Shown here: piece by piece, positions 1 through 8,912 of the stretch
Layout: each line of letters begins with the position of its first letter
How positions within the stretch are numbered: the stretch's first letter is position 1
Source of the DNA: Saccharomonospora amisosensis
GTDB taxonomy: Bacteria > Actinomycetota > Actinomycetes > Mycobacteriales > Pseudonocardiaceae
Direction: 5' to 3'
DNA length: 64,000 nt
Assembly (NCBI RefSeq): GCF_011761185.1
Contig: NZ_JAAOYM010000002.1
Coordinates: 310,001 to 374,000, forward strand
The notes under the pieces: model-generated
The model's input: the letters and a program-made list of their open reading frames with translations, nothing else
Databases searched by the model: none
What the model was told of the DNA's origin: nothing
Position numbers and translations under genes: made by a program

Positions 1-2
1 GC

Positions 3-104
3 GTGCGCGAGCATTTCGTCGACCTGCTGACCACCGAGGAGCAGTTGCTGCTGGGAGAGGTGTTCTCGCGGGTGCTCGCACACCTGACAGAGCTTGAGGA
101 CTGA
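3..104 (+). CDS. C-terminal end of a helical protein, possibly a MarR-type regulator (partial)
   Basis: An open frame enters from the left edge and ends with TGA at 102-104. The last 33 residues (ending HLTELED) form an amphipathic helix like the C-terminal dimerisation helix of MarR-type winged-helix regulators (pattern LTTEEQLLLGEVFSRVL). Only the tail is visible, so the family is a guess. It is followed 20 nt later by a tRNA gene on the same strand. Confidence 0.4.
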   Translation: MREHFVDLLTTEEQLLLGEVFSRVLAHLTELED

Positions 105-124
105 GGCGTTACGCTGAGCGCCAG

Positions 125-209
125 GGAAGCGTGGCAGAGCGGCCGAATGCACTCGCCTTGAAAGCGAGCGACGGGCAACCGTCCGGGGGTTCAAATCCCT
201 CCGCTTCCG
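125..209 (+). tRNA. tRNA-Ser (anticodon TGA)
   Basis: The acceptor strand GGAAGCG (125-131) pairs with CGCTTCC (202-208), and 209 is the G discriminator. The anticodon stem CTCGC/GCGAG encloses a loop with TGA at 159-161. There is a long class II variable arm and a T-arm with GGTTCAAATCC. The CCA end is not encoded. Confidence 0.95.
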
Positions 210-228
210 CGCCTGTGACCAGGGAAGA

Positions 229-261
229 AGCCGGGGCGGACCACACGTGCCGCCCCGGCTT
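229..261 (+). terminator. Hairpin terminator after tRNA-Ser
   Basis: A 12-bp perfect stem (AAGCCGGGGCGG at 229-240 region with its complement at 250-261) with a 10-nt loop lies 20 nt after the tRNA, followed by TCTCCTGTCT. This is a typical GC-rich actinobacterial terminator with a weak U tract. Confidence 0.75.
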
Positions 262-330
262 CTCCTGTCTCCGTTGCAGTTTGCGTTGCGGTTGTGCCGT
301 TCAGACGGCGGTTGAGGTCGCGGTGATGGT

Positions 331-933
331 TCAACCAAGCTCGCCGACCGTCGCGTTCACCGTCGGCCGTGGCCATTTCTGCCTTGAGCGGCACGCGATG
401 CGCCGTGCGGCTGTCGCGTTCATCCGCCAGCGCGCCATGCGTTCACTGACCCGGAAGTACCTGGCCACCGTCGCATCCGTCCAGCCACGAAACGCCGCCG
501 TGCGTGCGGCGGAGCAGGGTATGAGCAGCTCACCCGACAACTCGGCGGCTTCCTGTTCCAGCTCCGCGGGCGACGACACACAGCTGTTCTCCGCGCTGAG
601 AAGCACGCCGAAGTCGTGCTCTAGAAGCACGTGAGCCATCTCGTGCGCGATGGTCGAGCGACGCCGCTTCCACTCGTGGACGTGGTTCTCGACTATGACC
701 TTGCCGCGCCCCACGGCCAGCAACGCGGCCGAGAACGCCTCGGCCCGCGGGCCCATGAAGTGCCGCACCGCCGGTTCCGGCAGCCATGGGTGGCTCAGAT
801 CGAAGACCTCGATGCCATAGAGCTCGGCCAGCGCGTAGGGGTCCATCGGTGCGAAAGCCGCGATGCCCATCTCCTCGCGCACCTCGAGCGCGAGCCGCTT
901 CGCCGTCGCCTTGAATCCGCGCCGCAGGGACAC
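331..933 (-). CDS. ImmA/IrrE family metallo-endopeptidase
   Basis: This 200-aa protein has an ImmA/IrrE (DUF955) core with the zinc-protease motif HEMAH in the context STIAHEMAHVLLEH, followed by an EQEAAELSGELLIP helix that supplies the third metal ligand. Members of the family cleave or inactivate partner regulators. The GTG start at 933 lies 1 nt after the stop of the upstream HTH gene and has GGGAGAG as ribosome site. The open frame runs further upstream but only as overlap with the HTH gene. The HTH-ImmA pairing is the usual regulator/protease arrangement, also seen in phage and ICE switches. No other phage gene is nearby, so this is probably a chromosomal stress pair. Confidence 0.85.
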   Translation of the reverse strand: MSLRRGFKATAKRLALEVREEMGIAAFAPMDPYALAELYGIEVFDLSHPWLPEPAVRHFMGPRAEAFSAALLAVGRGKVIVENHVHEWKRRRSTIAHEMAHVLLEHDFGVLLSAENSCVSSPAELEQEAAELSGELLIPCSAARTAAFRGWTDATVARYFRVSERMARWRMNATAARRIACRSRQKWPRPTVNATVGELG

Positions 934-934
934 G

Positions 935-1306
935 CTAGCTCTCCCGCCGGTCGGCCTTGATCCTTCGCATGGTGGCTCCGAAGATCTCCAGCAGGTACTC
1001 CCTGTCCGCCTCGGTGAGGTCCTCGTGGGCGCGCAGCAGCAGTGCGAGTTGGGTTTCCAGCGCGGGTCCGCGTTCCTGGCGTGGTCGCGAGTCGGGCCAC
1101 ACCATGAACTCCTCGGCGGGCGAGCCAAGCCACTGCACGAGGGCGATGAACCCGTCGAGGTCCGGCCTGTGGCCGTTGCCCATCCGGCTGAGTAGGGACG
1201 GGCTCACCCCTGCCTCCTCGGCGAGCTGTCGCCACGACAACCCCCGAGCCCTGCGCTGGGCGTCGAGCGCGTCGTGCAGCCTGCGCGCGTCCATCCGGCC
1301 TTCCAT
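935..1306 (-). CDS. XRE-type helix-turn-helix regulator, partner of ImmA protease
   Basis: This 123-aa protein has an N-terminal HTH (ARGLSWRQLAEEAGVSPSLLSRM, residues about 17-40), then a helical tail. ATG at 1306 is preferred over the longer TTG-proximal frame because AAGGG lies 8 nt before it. It probably forms an operon with the metalloprotease downstream (1-nt gap) and would be its natural substrate; that link is inference. It is divergent from the DUF2188-like gene at 1429, so the 120-bp gap should hold promoters for both. Confidence 0.8.
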   Translation of the reverse strand: MEGRMDARRLHDALDAQRRARGLSWRQLAEEAGVSPSLLSRMGNGHRPDLDGFIALVQWLGSPAEEFMVWPDSRPRQERGPALETQLALLLRAHEDLTEADREYLLEIFGATMRRIKADRRES

Positions 1307-1428
1307 GTCACTGCCCTTTCGTCTCCTCCGTTTCAATATCACAGGGGTGTGTCATTCCTGCCAGCTGTGCCAGTGCTGACCTATCGTTTCAGCAAAGCAA
1401 CACGAGGGAAGGTGAGGGGGCGGCATTG

Positions 1429-1695
1429 GTGCGCAAGCGGTTCCTGGTTCGGTTCCAGGTGTCGGCGGACTCGTTGACATGGCTGGTGATCCGCGACGGC
1501 GATGTCCTCGAAAGGTACTGCCGCAAGTGCGACGCGATCGGCAGGGCGGCGCGGCTGGCAAGAGCCGACCCGCCCGCCGCTCTCGTGATCGAGCGGATGG
1601 ACGGAACTGTTCAGGCAACGAGAAGATACGGCCCCGGCTCGCCGGACGGAGCCGATCCGGCGGGCGCGTACCGTGAGCCGGGAAGTACGGTGTGA
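1429..1695 (+). CDS. Small DUF2188-like protein
   Basis: This 88-aa protein resembles the DUF2188 pattern: an early W (LTWLVIRDGD), a central A-rich helix, then a VIERMDGTVQATRRYG C-terminal strand. The GTG at 1429 is preceded by GAGGGGG (8-nt spacing); a TTG directly upstream is also possible. It overlaps the next gene by 4 nt (GTGA), so the two are translationally coupled. DUF2188 function is unknown. Confidence 0.65.
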   Translation: MRKRFLVRFQVSADSLTWLVIRDGDVLERYCRKCDAIGRAARLARADPPAALVIERMDGTVQATRRYGPGSPDGADPAGAYREPGSTV

Positions 1696-2873
1696 GCACG
1701 ATGAAGCGTTTGTTGCCGACGATCGTGGTGGCTGCCCTGCTCAGTGCCTGCGGCGGGTCGGGCGAACAGGCTGGGGACGAACCAGCACGGGAAGTGTCGA
1801 CTCCGCCGGTCTCCGCGAGTTCCGTGCCCTCCTCGACACCCTCCACGAAACCACCGCCCACCACCCAGCCTTCGGGGCCCAACTGCGAACCCGTGGTCGC
1901 GGACATGTCGACAAGGCAGCGGCTTGCGCAGTTGCTCGTTGTCGGAGTCGATCCGGCTGATCCCGCCGCCGCGGTCGCGCTGGTAAGCGAGGAGCAGGTC
2001 GGCGGGATCTTCATCGGCGGCAACGCCACCCAACTGCTCACCGATGACGCGCTAGCGCGGGTGCAGCAGGCGGCTCGCGTACCCGTGTCGGTCGCCGTGG
2101 ACGACGAAGGCGGCCGGGTGCAGCGGCTCGACGAACTCTCCGGTTCCATTCCCAGCGCGCGGGAGATGGCGAGGACCATGACGCCGGAGCAGGTTCGCGC
2201 CCTCGCCGTCGAGCGCGGCCGCGCTTTGCTGGCCCATGGCGTCACCGTCAACTACGCACCCGACGTCGACCTCACCGACGGACCGTCGGACGGTGTGATC
2301 GGTGACCGCTCGTTCAGCGCGGACCCCGCGGTGGCCAGGCGGTATGCGGTCGCCTTCGCGCAGGGCATGAGAGAGGCGGGTGTCCAGCCGGTGGTGAAGC
2401 ACTTCCCCGGGCACGGCCGCGCCGACGGTGACTCGCACGCCTCGCTGGTCCGAACGCCACCCCTGGCCGACCTGCGTGGCAGCGACCTGCTGCCGTACGA
2501 GCGGATCGGTGAGTACGGCGAGGGAACCGGTGTGATGGTCGGGCATCTGGACGTTCCTGGACTCACCGAAGGTGAGCCTGCCTCGCTTTCCCCGGCCACC
2601 TACGAACTGCTGCGCGGCGAGTTCGGGTTCCAGGGGCCCGCGCTCACCGACGATCTCGGTGCCATGCGGGCGATCTCCGACAGGTATGCCTTGCCGGATG
2701 CGGTGCTTCGGGCGCTGCAGGCCGGCGCTGACCAACCCCTGTGGTCGTCGGGTGGCCAGGTGAACGTGGTGCTCGACAGGCTCGAGCAGGCCACCTCTAC
2801 CGATGAGCTGCCGGAAACGCGGGTGCGGGAGGCGCTGGAAAGGGTGCTGTCGGCGAAGGGCGCCTGCGGCTGA
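1692..2873 (+). CDS. Lipoprotein glycoside hydrolase family 3, NagZ-like beta-N-acetylhexosaminidase
   Basis: This 393-aa protein has a lipoprotein signal peptide (lipobox LLSAC, lipidated Cys about residue 19), then a Thr/Pro/Ser linker, then a single GH3 TIM barrel. It carries the NagZ signature KHFPGHGRADGDSHASL, whose His/Asp dyad is the acid/base of bacterial NagZ enzymes, and LTDDLGAM with the nucleophile Asp. NagZ enzymes release GlcNAc from muropeptides during cell-wall recycling; the lipoprotein form would act on the outer face of the membrane. GTG at 1692 overlaps the previous stop. A strong hairpin begins at its stop codon. Confidence 0.88.
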   Translation: MSTMKRLLPTIVVAALLSACGGSGEQAGDEPAREVSTPPVSASSVPSSTPSTKPPPTTQPSGPNCEPVVADMSTRQRLAQLLVVGVDPADPAAAVALVSEEQVGGIFIGGNATQLLTDDALARVQQAARVPVSVAVDDEGGRVQRLDELSGSIPSAREMARTMTPEQVRALAVERGRALLAHGVTVNYAPDVDLTDGPSDGVIGDRSFSADPAVARRYAVAFAQGMREAGVQPVVKHFPGHGRADGDSHASLVRTPPLADLRGSDLLPYERIGEYGEGTGVMVGHLDVPGLTEGEPASLSPATYELLRGEFGFQGPALTDDLGAMRAISDRYALPDAVLRALQAGADQPLWSSGGQVNVVLDRLEQATSTDELPETRVREALERVLSAKGACG

Positions 2874-2888
2874 GCCAGCCGCAGGCGC
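2860..2888. terminator. Bidirectional hairpin terminator
   Basis: A perfect 12-bp stem (2860-2871 with 2877-2888; arm GCGCCTGCGGCT) with a 5-nt loop overlaps the stop codon of the GH3 lipoprotein gene. It lies 4 nt before the end of the convergent SsgA-like gene and so can serve both. Confidence 0.75.
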
Positions 2889-2892
2889 CGCG

Positions 2893-3303
2893 TCAGGGCC
2901 TGGCCGTCGTCAGGTCGGTTATCAGGCCGTCGAGGTCCAGGTGGTCACTTTCCACGCCGAGACCCACCAGTTCCACGGTCTGCCCGATGAACCGCAGCAC
3001 GTCCACCCGGCTCAGTTCCACCACCGCGTACCCGTCGGGTGACTCCAGTTCGAGCACGAGAAGGTCGCGGTTTCCCGACAGGTCAGGGCGAATCCGGACA
3101 TCCCCGATGCCCGCGACCTCGGACAGGCCCGCGATGAGCAGGTCGCGGGCGAATTCCCATTCGACCCACTCCCCGGGCTCCACACGGAAGGCGAGGGCGA
3201 TGGTGAACGGCTCGCTCGCCGAATAGGACAGCCGGGAAAGCAGGGGTGTATCGCAGCCGTCGAGGTAGGCGAACTGGCTCTGGTGCACGGTGTCGTTGTC
3301 CAC
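2893..3303 (-). CDS. SsgA-like (SALP) sporulation/cell-division regulator
   Basis: At 136 aa this is the normal size for SsgA-like proteins. Family features seen are a small beta-rich N-terminal half, the core VEWEFARDLLIAGL (in SsgB: VEWVFARDLL) and GDVRIRP followed by a hydrophobic VVELSRVDVLRFI segment. SALPs position division and sporulation septa in actinomycetes (SsgB recruits FtsZ). The GTG start at 3303 has GGGAG 7 nt upstream; the long open frame beyond it is not supported by homology. Confidence 0.85.
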   Translation of the reverse strand: MDNDTVHQSQFAYLDGCDTPLLSRLSYSASEPFTIALAFRVEPGEWVEWEFARDLLIAGLSEVAGIGDVRIRPDLSGNRDLLVLELESPDGYAVVELSRVDVLRFIGQTVELVGLGVESDHLDLDGLITDLTTARP

Positions 3304-3655
3304 GGCACACTCCCGTCGAAGTCCCCTGCCGCTCGCTGGACGCGTGCGGTCCTTCCATAGAAGAAGACGTCCACCCGGCTTCGAGGTGATACGCCATTCG
3401 GGCGAATCCTGTCTGTTCAACAGAGGGTAGATCCAACGCGACCGAACCGGCCGGTAATCGTCCGGGCGGGTACGACGCTGGAACTCAAGGTATTTGCCAC
3501 AAGCAACTTGCGGAATGCGTTCACTCAATCGAGTCGTGTTCGGCGGTAAGCGGGCCTGATCTAGTGACAGGGCACAGAGGGGGCGGTAAACAGCCATCAG
3601 ATGCCTTGGCCGAGCCAGGAAAACGCTTGGGGACCGTATCCAATGGAGGGACCTG
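3304..3655. other. Intergenic region between divergent genes, no gene seen
   Basis: These 352 bases separate the SsgA-like gene (minus) from the membrane-protein gene (plus). No convincing gene, tRNA or hairpin is visible. The promoters of both genes must lie here, but I cannot place them with confidence. Confidence 0.5.
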
Positions 3656-4300
3656 ATGGCGCCCAACGTTCCGCGTTGCACGCCGACCGACGCTGACCTG
3701 CTCGATCGCACCGGCATCATCACCGCCAGTCTGCCCGCTCAGCGACAGGTCGAGACCGCACTCGACGATCACCCCGAGGCCGTCGCGCCGCATGGCGTGC
3801 ACCGCTCCCGGTTCGCAGGCGTGACGGTGGCATTCCTGATGCTGATCGTCGCCGTCAGTGCCGTGGTCGACCGCGACATTCCGACACCTTCCGGGGTCGC
3901 CGTGGGGGAGCAGCGGCAACCGACCGTCGTCTCCGTGCCCGCTACCACGCCGCCGCGAGCCCCCTCGACCACAAGGTCCGAACCTCGGCGGCCGACCCCG
4001 CCCCCGACCCCGAAGCCGCAAGCCCCGCCACCACGGCAGGAGTCGATCGAGCCGCCCGTGCAGCCGGTGGTCACTCCGAAACCCGCCACCCCGACCCAGC
4101 CTGAGATCGAACGCCCCAAGCCCGACGTGCGGCCGGGCAGCGATTTCGCGGAGCGGGTGCGTGACCTTATCGGGCCCGCGCTCGATCGCTACGAACATGA
4201 GCGGTTCGGCTACCTTGCCCAGGCTGACCCGCGAAGCTACGGCGATCTGCTCACCTACTCGCAGCGGTGGCGGGAACTGTTCTCAATCCGGGACTGGTGA
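3656..4300 (+). CDS. Single-pass membrane protein with proline-rich extracellular stalk, unknown function
   Basis: This 214-aa protein has about 50 cytoplasmic residues, one hydrophobic segment (FAGVTVAFLMLIVAVSAVV, about residues 53-71), then a long Pro/Thr/Lys-rich low-complexity stalk (about 80-160) and a C-terminal helical segment ending FSIRDW. The stalk suggests it crosses part of the cell wall. GAGGGACC precedes the ATG. I recognise no enzyme domain. Confidence 0.6.
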   Translation: MAPNVPRCTPTDADLLDRTGIITASLPAQRQVETALDDHPEAVAPHGVHRSRFAGVTVAFLMLIVAVSAVVDRDIPTPSGVAVGEQRQPTVVSVPATTPPRAPSTTRSEPRRPTPPPTPKPQAPPPRQESIEPPVQPVVTPKPATPTQPEIERPKPDVRPGSDFAERVRDLIGPALDRYEHERFGYLAQADPRSYGDLLTYSQRWRELFSIRDW

Positions 4301-4360
4301 CCCGGGCTCGAAATATGTGAAAATAGCTCGCGTTTCTGTGGATCGGCTGGAGGCGAGCAC

Positions 4361-6655
4361 ATGCGTCGTTGGGTTGTCCTGCTCACGCTGACGGCACTCA
4401 CGTCGCTGCTGGTCACGGTGCCATCCACTGCCTCGCCGTCGGCCGACGAGAGTGAGGCCTGCCCGTGGCTGGACTCCGGCCTACCGGTTGAGAACCGGGT
4501 GCGGCAACTGCTCGGCGCGATGACGTTGGATGAGAAGCTCAGCATGGTGCACGGCTCGGCGGGTCCGCTGGAGTTCGTCGGGCCGGTATACGCGGGGCTG
4601 GTGCAGGCCATTCCCAGGCTGTGTGTACCCGAGTTGGGGCTGTCCGACGGCCCGGCCGGTGTCGGCAACAGCCACACCGGCGTCACCCAGTTACCCGCTC
4701 CGCTCATGCTCGGCGCCACCTGGGACTCCGGGCTCGCCGAGGAATACGGCGCCGTACTCGCCGAGGAGGTGGCGGGAAAGGGCGCGGGTGTCGCCCTTTC
4801 GCCCAGCGTCGATCTCATCAGGGACCCCCGTGCGGGCAGGGGATTCGAGACTTTCGGGGAGGACCCGCGGCTGGCGGGCGTGCTGGCGCAGGCGCAGATC
4901 CGCGCCATCCAGGACCGTGGCGTGCTGGCTCAGGCCAAGCACCTGGCCGCCTACAACCAGGAGACCGCGCGCAACACCCGGTTGGGCAACGCGGTCGTGT
5001 CCGAGCGGGCACTGCAGGAGTTCTACCTGCCGCCGTTCGAGCAGGCGGTGGACGCGGGTGCCGCCTCGGTGATGTGTGGCTACAACCATGTCAACGGAGT
5101 GCACGCCTGCAACAACACCTACCTGATCTCGCAGGTCCTGAAAGGACAGTTCGGCTTCGACGGCTTCGTGACCTCGGACTGGTTCGCGCTGCACGCCAGC
5201 CATGCCGCCGCCAACGCGGGCGTGGACATGCAGATGCCGTCGGGCTGCTACTTCGGTCCGAGGCTGCGTGACGGCGTGCGGACGGGCAAGGTCGCACTGT
5301 CCCGGTTGGACGACATGGTCGGTCGTATCCTGCGGCAGATGTTTCGGCACGGCCTTTTCGACAGGTCACGCACCGGTTCCCCCGACGCGGTGGTCACCAC
5401 GCCTGAGCACGTCGCTGTGGCCAGGAAGGTGGCCGAGCAGGGCAGCGTGCTGCTGAAGAACGGGGCGGACCTGCTCCCGTTCCAAGGGGTCGACTCGATC
5501 GCCGTGCTCGGGCGCGCCGCTGGCGCGGGGGTCATCGGCTCGGGCGGCGGCAGCGCGCACGTGATCGCCCCCTCGATCGTCACCCCGTTCGACGGTATCA
5601 AGCGGCGGGCAGCTCGGGAGGGCATCGACGTTCGGTTCGCCGAGCGCGCGGACGCCGTGAAGGTCGCCGAGGCAACCGACGTCGCCGTGGTGTTCGTGAG
5701 CCAGTGGTCGTCGGAGTCCAAGGACCGTGGCGGCATCGCGTTGTCCCACGCGGACAACGCGATGATCGAGGACGTCGCCCGCGCCAACCCGAACACGGTC
5801 GTGGTGCTCAACACGGGCGGTCCGGTGACGATGCCGTGGCTCGACGACGTCGCGGGTGTGGTGGCCGCCTGGTATCCGGGACAGGAGTACGGCAACGCGA
5901 TAGCGGCGCTGCTGTTCGGTGACGTCAACCCGGCGGGCAAGCTGCCGGTGACCTTCCCAGCCGCGCTGCGGCAGGCGCCCGCGGCCGATCCGCCGCGGTT
6001 CCCTGGCGGGCACTACGACGAGGATCTCGCAGTCGGCTACCGGTGGTACGACCAGCAGCGACTGCGACCGCTGTTCCCGTTCGGTTTCGGTCTGTCCTAC
6101 ACCGAGTTCTCCTACAGCGACCTTCGGATCGCCGGGCAGGCGGAGGCCGAAACGGTGACCGTCGAGGCCACGGTCACCAACACCGGCGACCGGCGTGGAA
6201 CCGAGGTGGCTCAGCTCTACGTCAGCCACCCCGCCGTCGACGGGGAGCCACCGAGGTTGCTGAAGGACTTCGAGAAGGTCGAGCTGGACCCCGGCCGCAG
6301 CGCTCGGGTGCGGTTCACGCTGGACGCGCGGTCCCTGTCGCACTGGGATGCCGAGGCTCACCGCTGGGTGCGCAGTGCCGGTGACTACGTGATCTCGGTG
6401 GGCGGGTCCTCACGTGACCTGCCGCTCGCCGGCAGCCTGCGGGCACAGCGCACCGTCGCGACCAGCGAGCCGACCCCGCCACCGCCTCCTGGCGCACCCG
6501 AGGGAGGCGACGACGCGCTCACCAAGCTGGCCAACGCCGCGACGTGCCCGTCGGAAGGGGCTTACGCCGCCGCGCTCGGCGCCGCGTCCCTGGTGGGCCT
6601 TCCGCCGGGTGAGCAGGCGGAAACGCCACCGCGCAACCCGTCATCGGGTGGCTGA
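4361..6655 (+). CDS. Secreted glycoside hydrolase family 3 beta-glucosidase-type enzyme
   Basis: This 764-aa protein has a Sec signal peptide (MRRWVVLLTLTALTSLL, cleavage likely after STASPSA). Domains in order are the GH3 N-terminal barrel with the nucleophile motif FVTSDWFA (Asp about residue 272), the GH3 C-terminal alpha/beta domain (QGSVLLKNGADLLPF), FPFGFGLSYTEF leading into a fibronectin III-like domain (VTVEATVTNTGDRRGTEV), and a Pro-rich tail. Enzymes of this architecture cleave terminal beta-linked glucose or xylose from plant oligosaccharides or glycosides. It is a different subtype from the NagZ-like GH3 at 1692. Its 3' end overlaps the convergent downstream gene by 15 nt. Confidence 0.88.
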   Translation: MRRWVVLLTLTALTSLLVTVPSTASPSADESEACPWLDSGLPVENRVRQLLGAMTLDEKLSMVHGSAGPLEFVGPVYAGLVQAIPRLCVPELGLSDGPAGVGNSHTGVTQLPAPLMLGATWDSGLAEEYGAVLAEEVAGKGAGVALSPSVDLIRDPRAGRGFETFGEDPRLAGVLAQAQIRAIQDRGVLAQAKHLAAYNQETARNTRLGNAVVSERALQEFYLPPFEQAVDAGAASVMCGYNHVNGVHACNNTYLISQVLKGQFGFDGFVTSDWFALHASHAAANAGVDMQMPSGCYFGPRLRDGVRTGKVALSRLDDMVGRILRQMFRHGLFDRSRTGSPDAVVTTPEHVAVARKVAEQGSVLLKNGADLLPFQGVDSIAVLGRAAGAGVIGSGGGSAHVIAPSIVTPFDGIKRRAAREGIDVRFAERADAVKVAEATDVAVVFVSQWSSESKDRGGIALSHADNAMIEDVARANPNTVVVLNTGGPVTMPWLDDVAGVVAAWYPGQEYGNAIAALLFGDVNPAGKLPVTFPAALRQAPAADPPRFPGGHYDEDLAVGYRWYDQQRLRPLFPFGFGLSYTEFSYSDLRIAGQAEAETVTVEATVTNTGDRRGTEVAQLYVSHPAVDGEPPRLLKDFEKVELDPGRSARVRFTLDARSLSHWDAEAHRWVRSAGDYVISVGGSSRDLPLAGSLRAQRTVATSEPTPPPPPGAPEGGDDALTKLANAATCPSEGAYAAALGAASLVGLPPGEQAETPPRNPSSGG

Positions 6656-7732
6656 TCCCAGTCGGACCTCACCTTCGGGCTTGCCCGCGAACCGCAGCAG
6701 TCGCCTGCCCTCGGCTTCGACCGCCGCGGCGTTTCGTTTGGACAGTCGCCGGAACGGTTCGACCTCCAGCACCGACTGCTTGAGTTTCCAGCGACCGCTC
6801 ACGAAGCCGTCGACAAGGAAAACACCAGGCGCGACCGCGTTCTTGGTCTTTATGCGTTCGCGGTTCTCGTCGCTGAGCACGCGGGTGCGGTCGGCATGGG
6901 AGAACAGCAGATTGTCGAACTCCGGCACGAACCGTGGCGGTGCCGGGGTGTCCGCGTCGGGCCGTGGCGCCTCCGGCAGGTCGAACAGCTCTCTGCCGTC
7001 CTCGGTGCGGAAGGTGCGCAAGCGCGGCCGAAGCCGCTCGACGACCTCGCCGAGCCGTGTCAGGCCGCACCATGTCTGGACGTCGCGAACTGTGGCAGGG
7101 CCGAACGCGGCGAGGTAGCGCAGGACGACACCGGCGAGGTCGAGGTCGCGGCGCGGCGCTTGGTGCAGCCAGCTCTCGGCCGTGGCATAGGTGGGTCGGC
7201 CGCTGCGGCCCCATATCCCGCGCGGCGGCACCTGCACGAGTGCAAGCCGGTTGCGCGCCGCGTAGACGAGCGCCTTGGGGTCGTGGTCGGGCCAGCGGCG
7301 CGCAAGCGCCTCACCAAGGGCCGCGGTATTCAGCGGTGCGGTGAGCAGCAGTTCGCGGGTGGTGTCGGCGAGCTCGTCGATGTCGACGCCCGCGAGCTTC
7401 GGGGTGAAGGTGGTGTTGCCCCGAAGCTCGGTTTCCATGATCGGTTGGGTGAGCGCGCGCAGCGGCAGCGCATCGGCCGCGGCGACCAGGTGCACGGTGC
7501 CGCGCATGACGACGATCCGGGTCACCTGTCGGTCGAGCAGCAACCGGGACAGCTCGTCGGCACGGAAGTTCCGCAGTCGGGTCCACAGGCCGTAGTAGGG
7601 CGGCAGCGGTGCCTGCGCCTGCATGCCGACCAGGTGCTCGATCAGCTGAAGCGCGGAACCCTCCTGCCTTCGCAGCAGTGATTGCCGGGCCAGTAGTGCC
7701 CGGTTCAGTTCCCGGGTGCCGAGGGTCGTCAT
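6641..7732 (-). CDS. Winged-helix DNA-binding protein of the AlkZ/YcaQ (HTH_42) DNA glycosylase-like family
   Basis: This 363-aa protein matches the HTH_42 family by the N-terminal LLRRQ...LIEHLVGMQAQAPLPPYYGLW region, RGTVHLV, and the late PEFDNLLFSHADRTR segment. The family includes E. coli YcaQ and Streptomyces AlkZ, glycosylases that unhook alkylated or crosslinked bases. Their catalytic QxQ motif corresponds to QAQ here (about residues 39-41), so activity is plausible. It stands alone and convergent to the GH3 gene, with its start 172 bp from the divergent fabH-like gene. No biosynthetic cluster is visible that would make it a self-resistance gene. Confidence 0.75.
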   Translation of the reverse strand: MTTLGTRELNRALLARQSLLRRQEGSALQLIEHLVGMQAQAPLPPYYGLWTRLRNFRADELSRLLLDRQVTRIVVMRGTVHLVAAADALPLRALTQPIMETELRGNTTFTPKLAGVDIDELADTTRELLLTAPLNTAALGEALARRWPDHDPKALVYAARNRLALVQVPPRGIWGRSGRPTYATAESWLHQAPRRDLDLAGVVLRYLAAFGPATVRDVQTWCGLTRLGEVVERLRPRLRTFRTEDGRELFDLPEAPRPDADTPAPPRFVPEFDNLLFSHADRTRVLSDENRERIKTKNAVAPGVFLVDGFVSGRWKLKQSVLEVEPFRRLSKRNAAAVEAEGRRLLRFAGKPEGEVRLGSATR

Positions 7733-7904
7733 GGGTCCTTTCTAGCCGCCAAAGCGGTCAGATTCTTTCCTGTTTGACGCCTCGGAGTGGAGTTGAAGTG
7801 ATGTGGGTCACATGGCGAGCCTCTACCGATTGGTAGCCCATAGAAGTTGGCATGGGCCGGTTTCACTCTTCCGCTCCCCACACGCTGGCCCTGGAGGAAT
7901 GCAG

Positions 7905-8912
7905 GTGCCCACGCACGACACGCGGAAAGTGGCGGTGCTCGCCGGTATCGGCGCTTGGCTGCCACCACGCGTGGTGGACAACGACGAACTATCGCGACGC
8001 CTCGACACGTCAGACGAGTGGATCCGGACCCGCACCGGAATCGGTGAGCGTCATGTGGTCGACCCCGGGATGTCCACGGTCGACATGGCGGTCGAGGCGG
8101 GCGCGCGGGCTCTGCGCTCGGCGGGTTCGGCAGACATCGACGCGGTAGTGCTCGCCACGGCGACGCCCGACCAGGTCTGCCCTGCCAGCGCCCCACAAGT
8201 GGCCAGTGGACTCGGCCTCGGCAGCGTCGCGGCGTTCGACGTCAACGCGGTCTGCTCCGGGTTCGTCTACGCCCTTGCGACCGCGGCCGGGCTGATCGCG
8301 GCAGACGTGGCGCGCAGCGTGTTGCTCATCGGAGCCGATGCCTTCACCACGCTGCTCGATCCTGACGACCGCAGCACCGTGCCGATCTTCGGTGACGGTG
8401 CCGGCGCGGTCGTGCTCCATGCGGGCGAGGCGGGCCAGGACGGTGCCGTGGGGCCGTTCGACCTGCACAGCGACGGCGAACTCTCGGAGTTGCTCATCGT
8501 GCCCGCCGGTGGGTCGCGCATGAAGCGGTCGACGAACCCGGCCGACCACTGCTTCTCCATGCGCGGGCCCGCGGTGTTTCGGCACGCGACCGCGCGGATG
8601 GCGGAGTCGTCGCGCGCGGTGCTCGATCGGGCAGGCTGGACGATCGCCGACGTCGACCGCTTCATCGGTCACCAGGCCAACATCCGCATCCTGCAGGCCA
8701 CCGCCAAGCAGCTCGGGCTGCCCGCCGACAGCCTCGTCGTCAACATCGAGCGCACCGGCAATACCAGCGCGGCGTCGATACCGCTCGCGATGGCCGACGC
8801 GGCAGCGGATGGCACGCTTCAGAAGGGTGACCGGGTGCTGCTCAGTGCGTTCGGTGCGGGCCTCACCTGGGGCTCGACGGTACTGCGCTGGCCCGACGTC
8901 ATTCCTGGCTAG
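7905..8912 (+). CDS. Beta-ketoacyl-ACP synthase III (FabH-like)
   Basis: This 335-aa thiolase-fold enzyme has the complete KAS III triad: Cys in NAVCSGF (about residue 117), His in FIGHQAN (about 256) and Asn in RTGNTSA (about 286). KAS III condenses acyl-CoA with malonyl-ACP to start fatty acid synthesis. No fatty acid gene surrounds it, so it may be a secondary paralogue. I chose GTG at 7905 because GGAGGA lies 6 nt upstream; the ATG at 7899 touches that ribosome site. The stop overlaps the convergent cyclase gene by 14 nt. Confidence 0.88.
   Translation: MPTHDTRKVAVLAGIGAWLPPRVVDNDELSRRLDTSDEWIRTRTGIGERHVVDPGMSTVDMAVEAGARALRSAGSADIDAVVLATATPDQVCPASAPQVASGLGLGSVAAFDVNAVCSGFVYALATAAGLIAADVARSVLLIGADAFTTLLDPDDRSTVPIFGDGAGAVVLHAGEAGQDGAVGPFDLHSDGELSELLIVPAGGSRMKRSTNPADHCFSMRGPAVFRHATARMAESSRAVLDRAGWTIADVDRFIGHQANIRILQATAKQLGLPADSLVVNIERTGNTSAASIPLAMADAAADGTLQKGDRVLLSAFGAGLTWGSTVLRWPDVIPG

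Noticed and set aside
331-1306. HTH/ImmA pair as a sign of a prophage or ICE at the left edge
   Set aside because: No integrase, structural or transfer gene is nearby, and the adjacent tRNA-Ser shows no att duplication.
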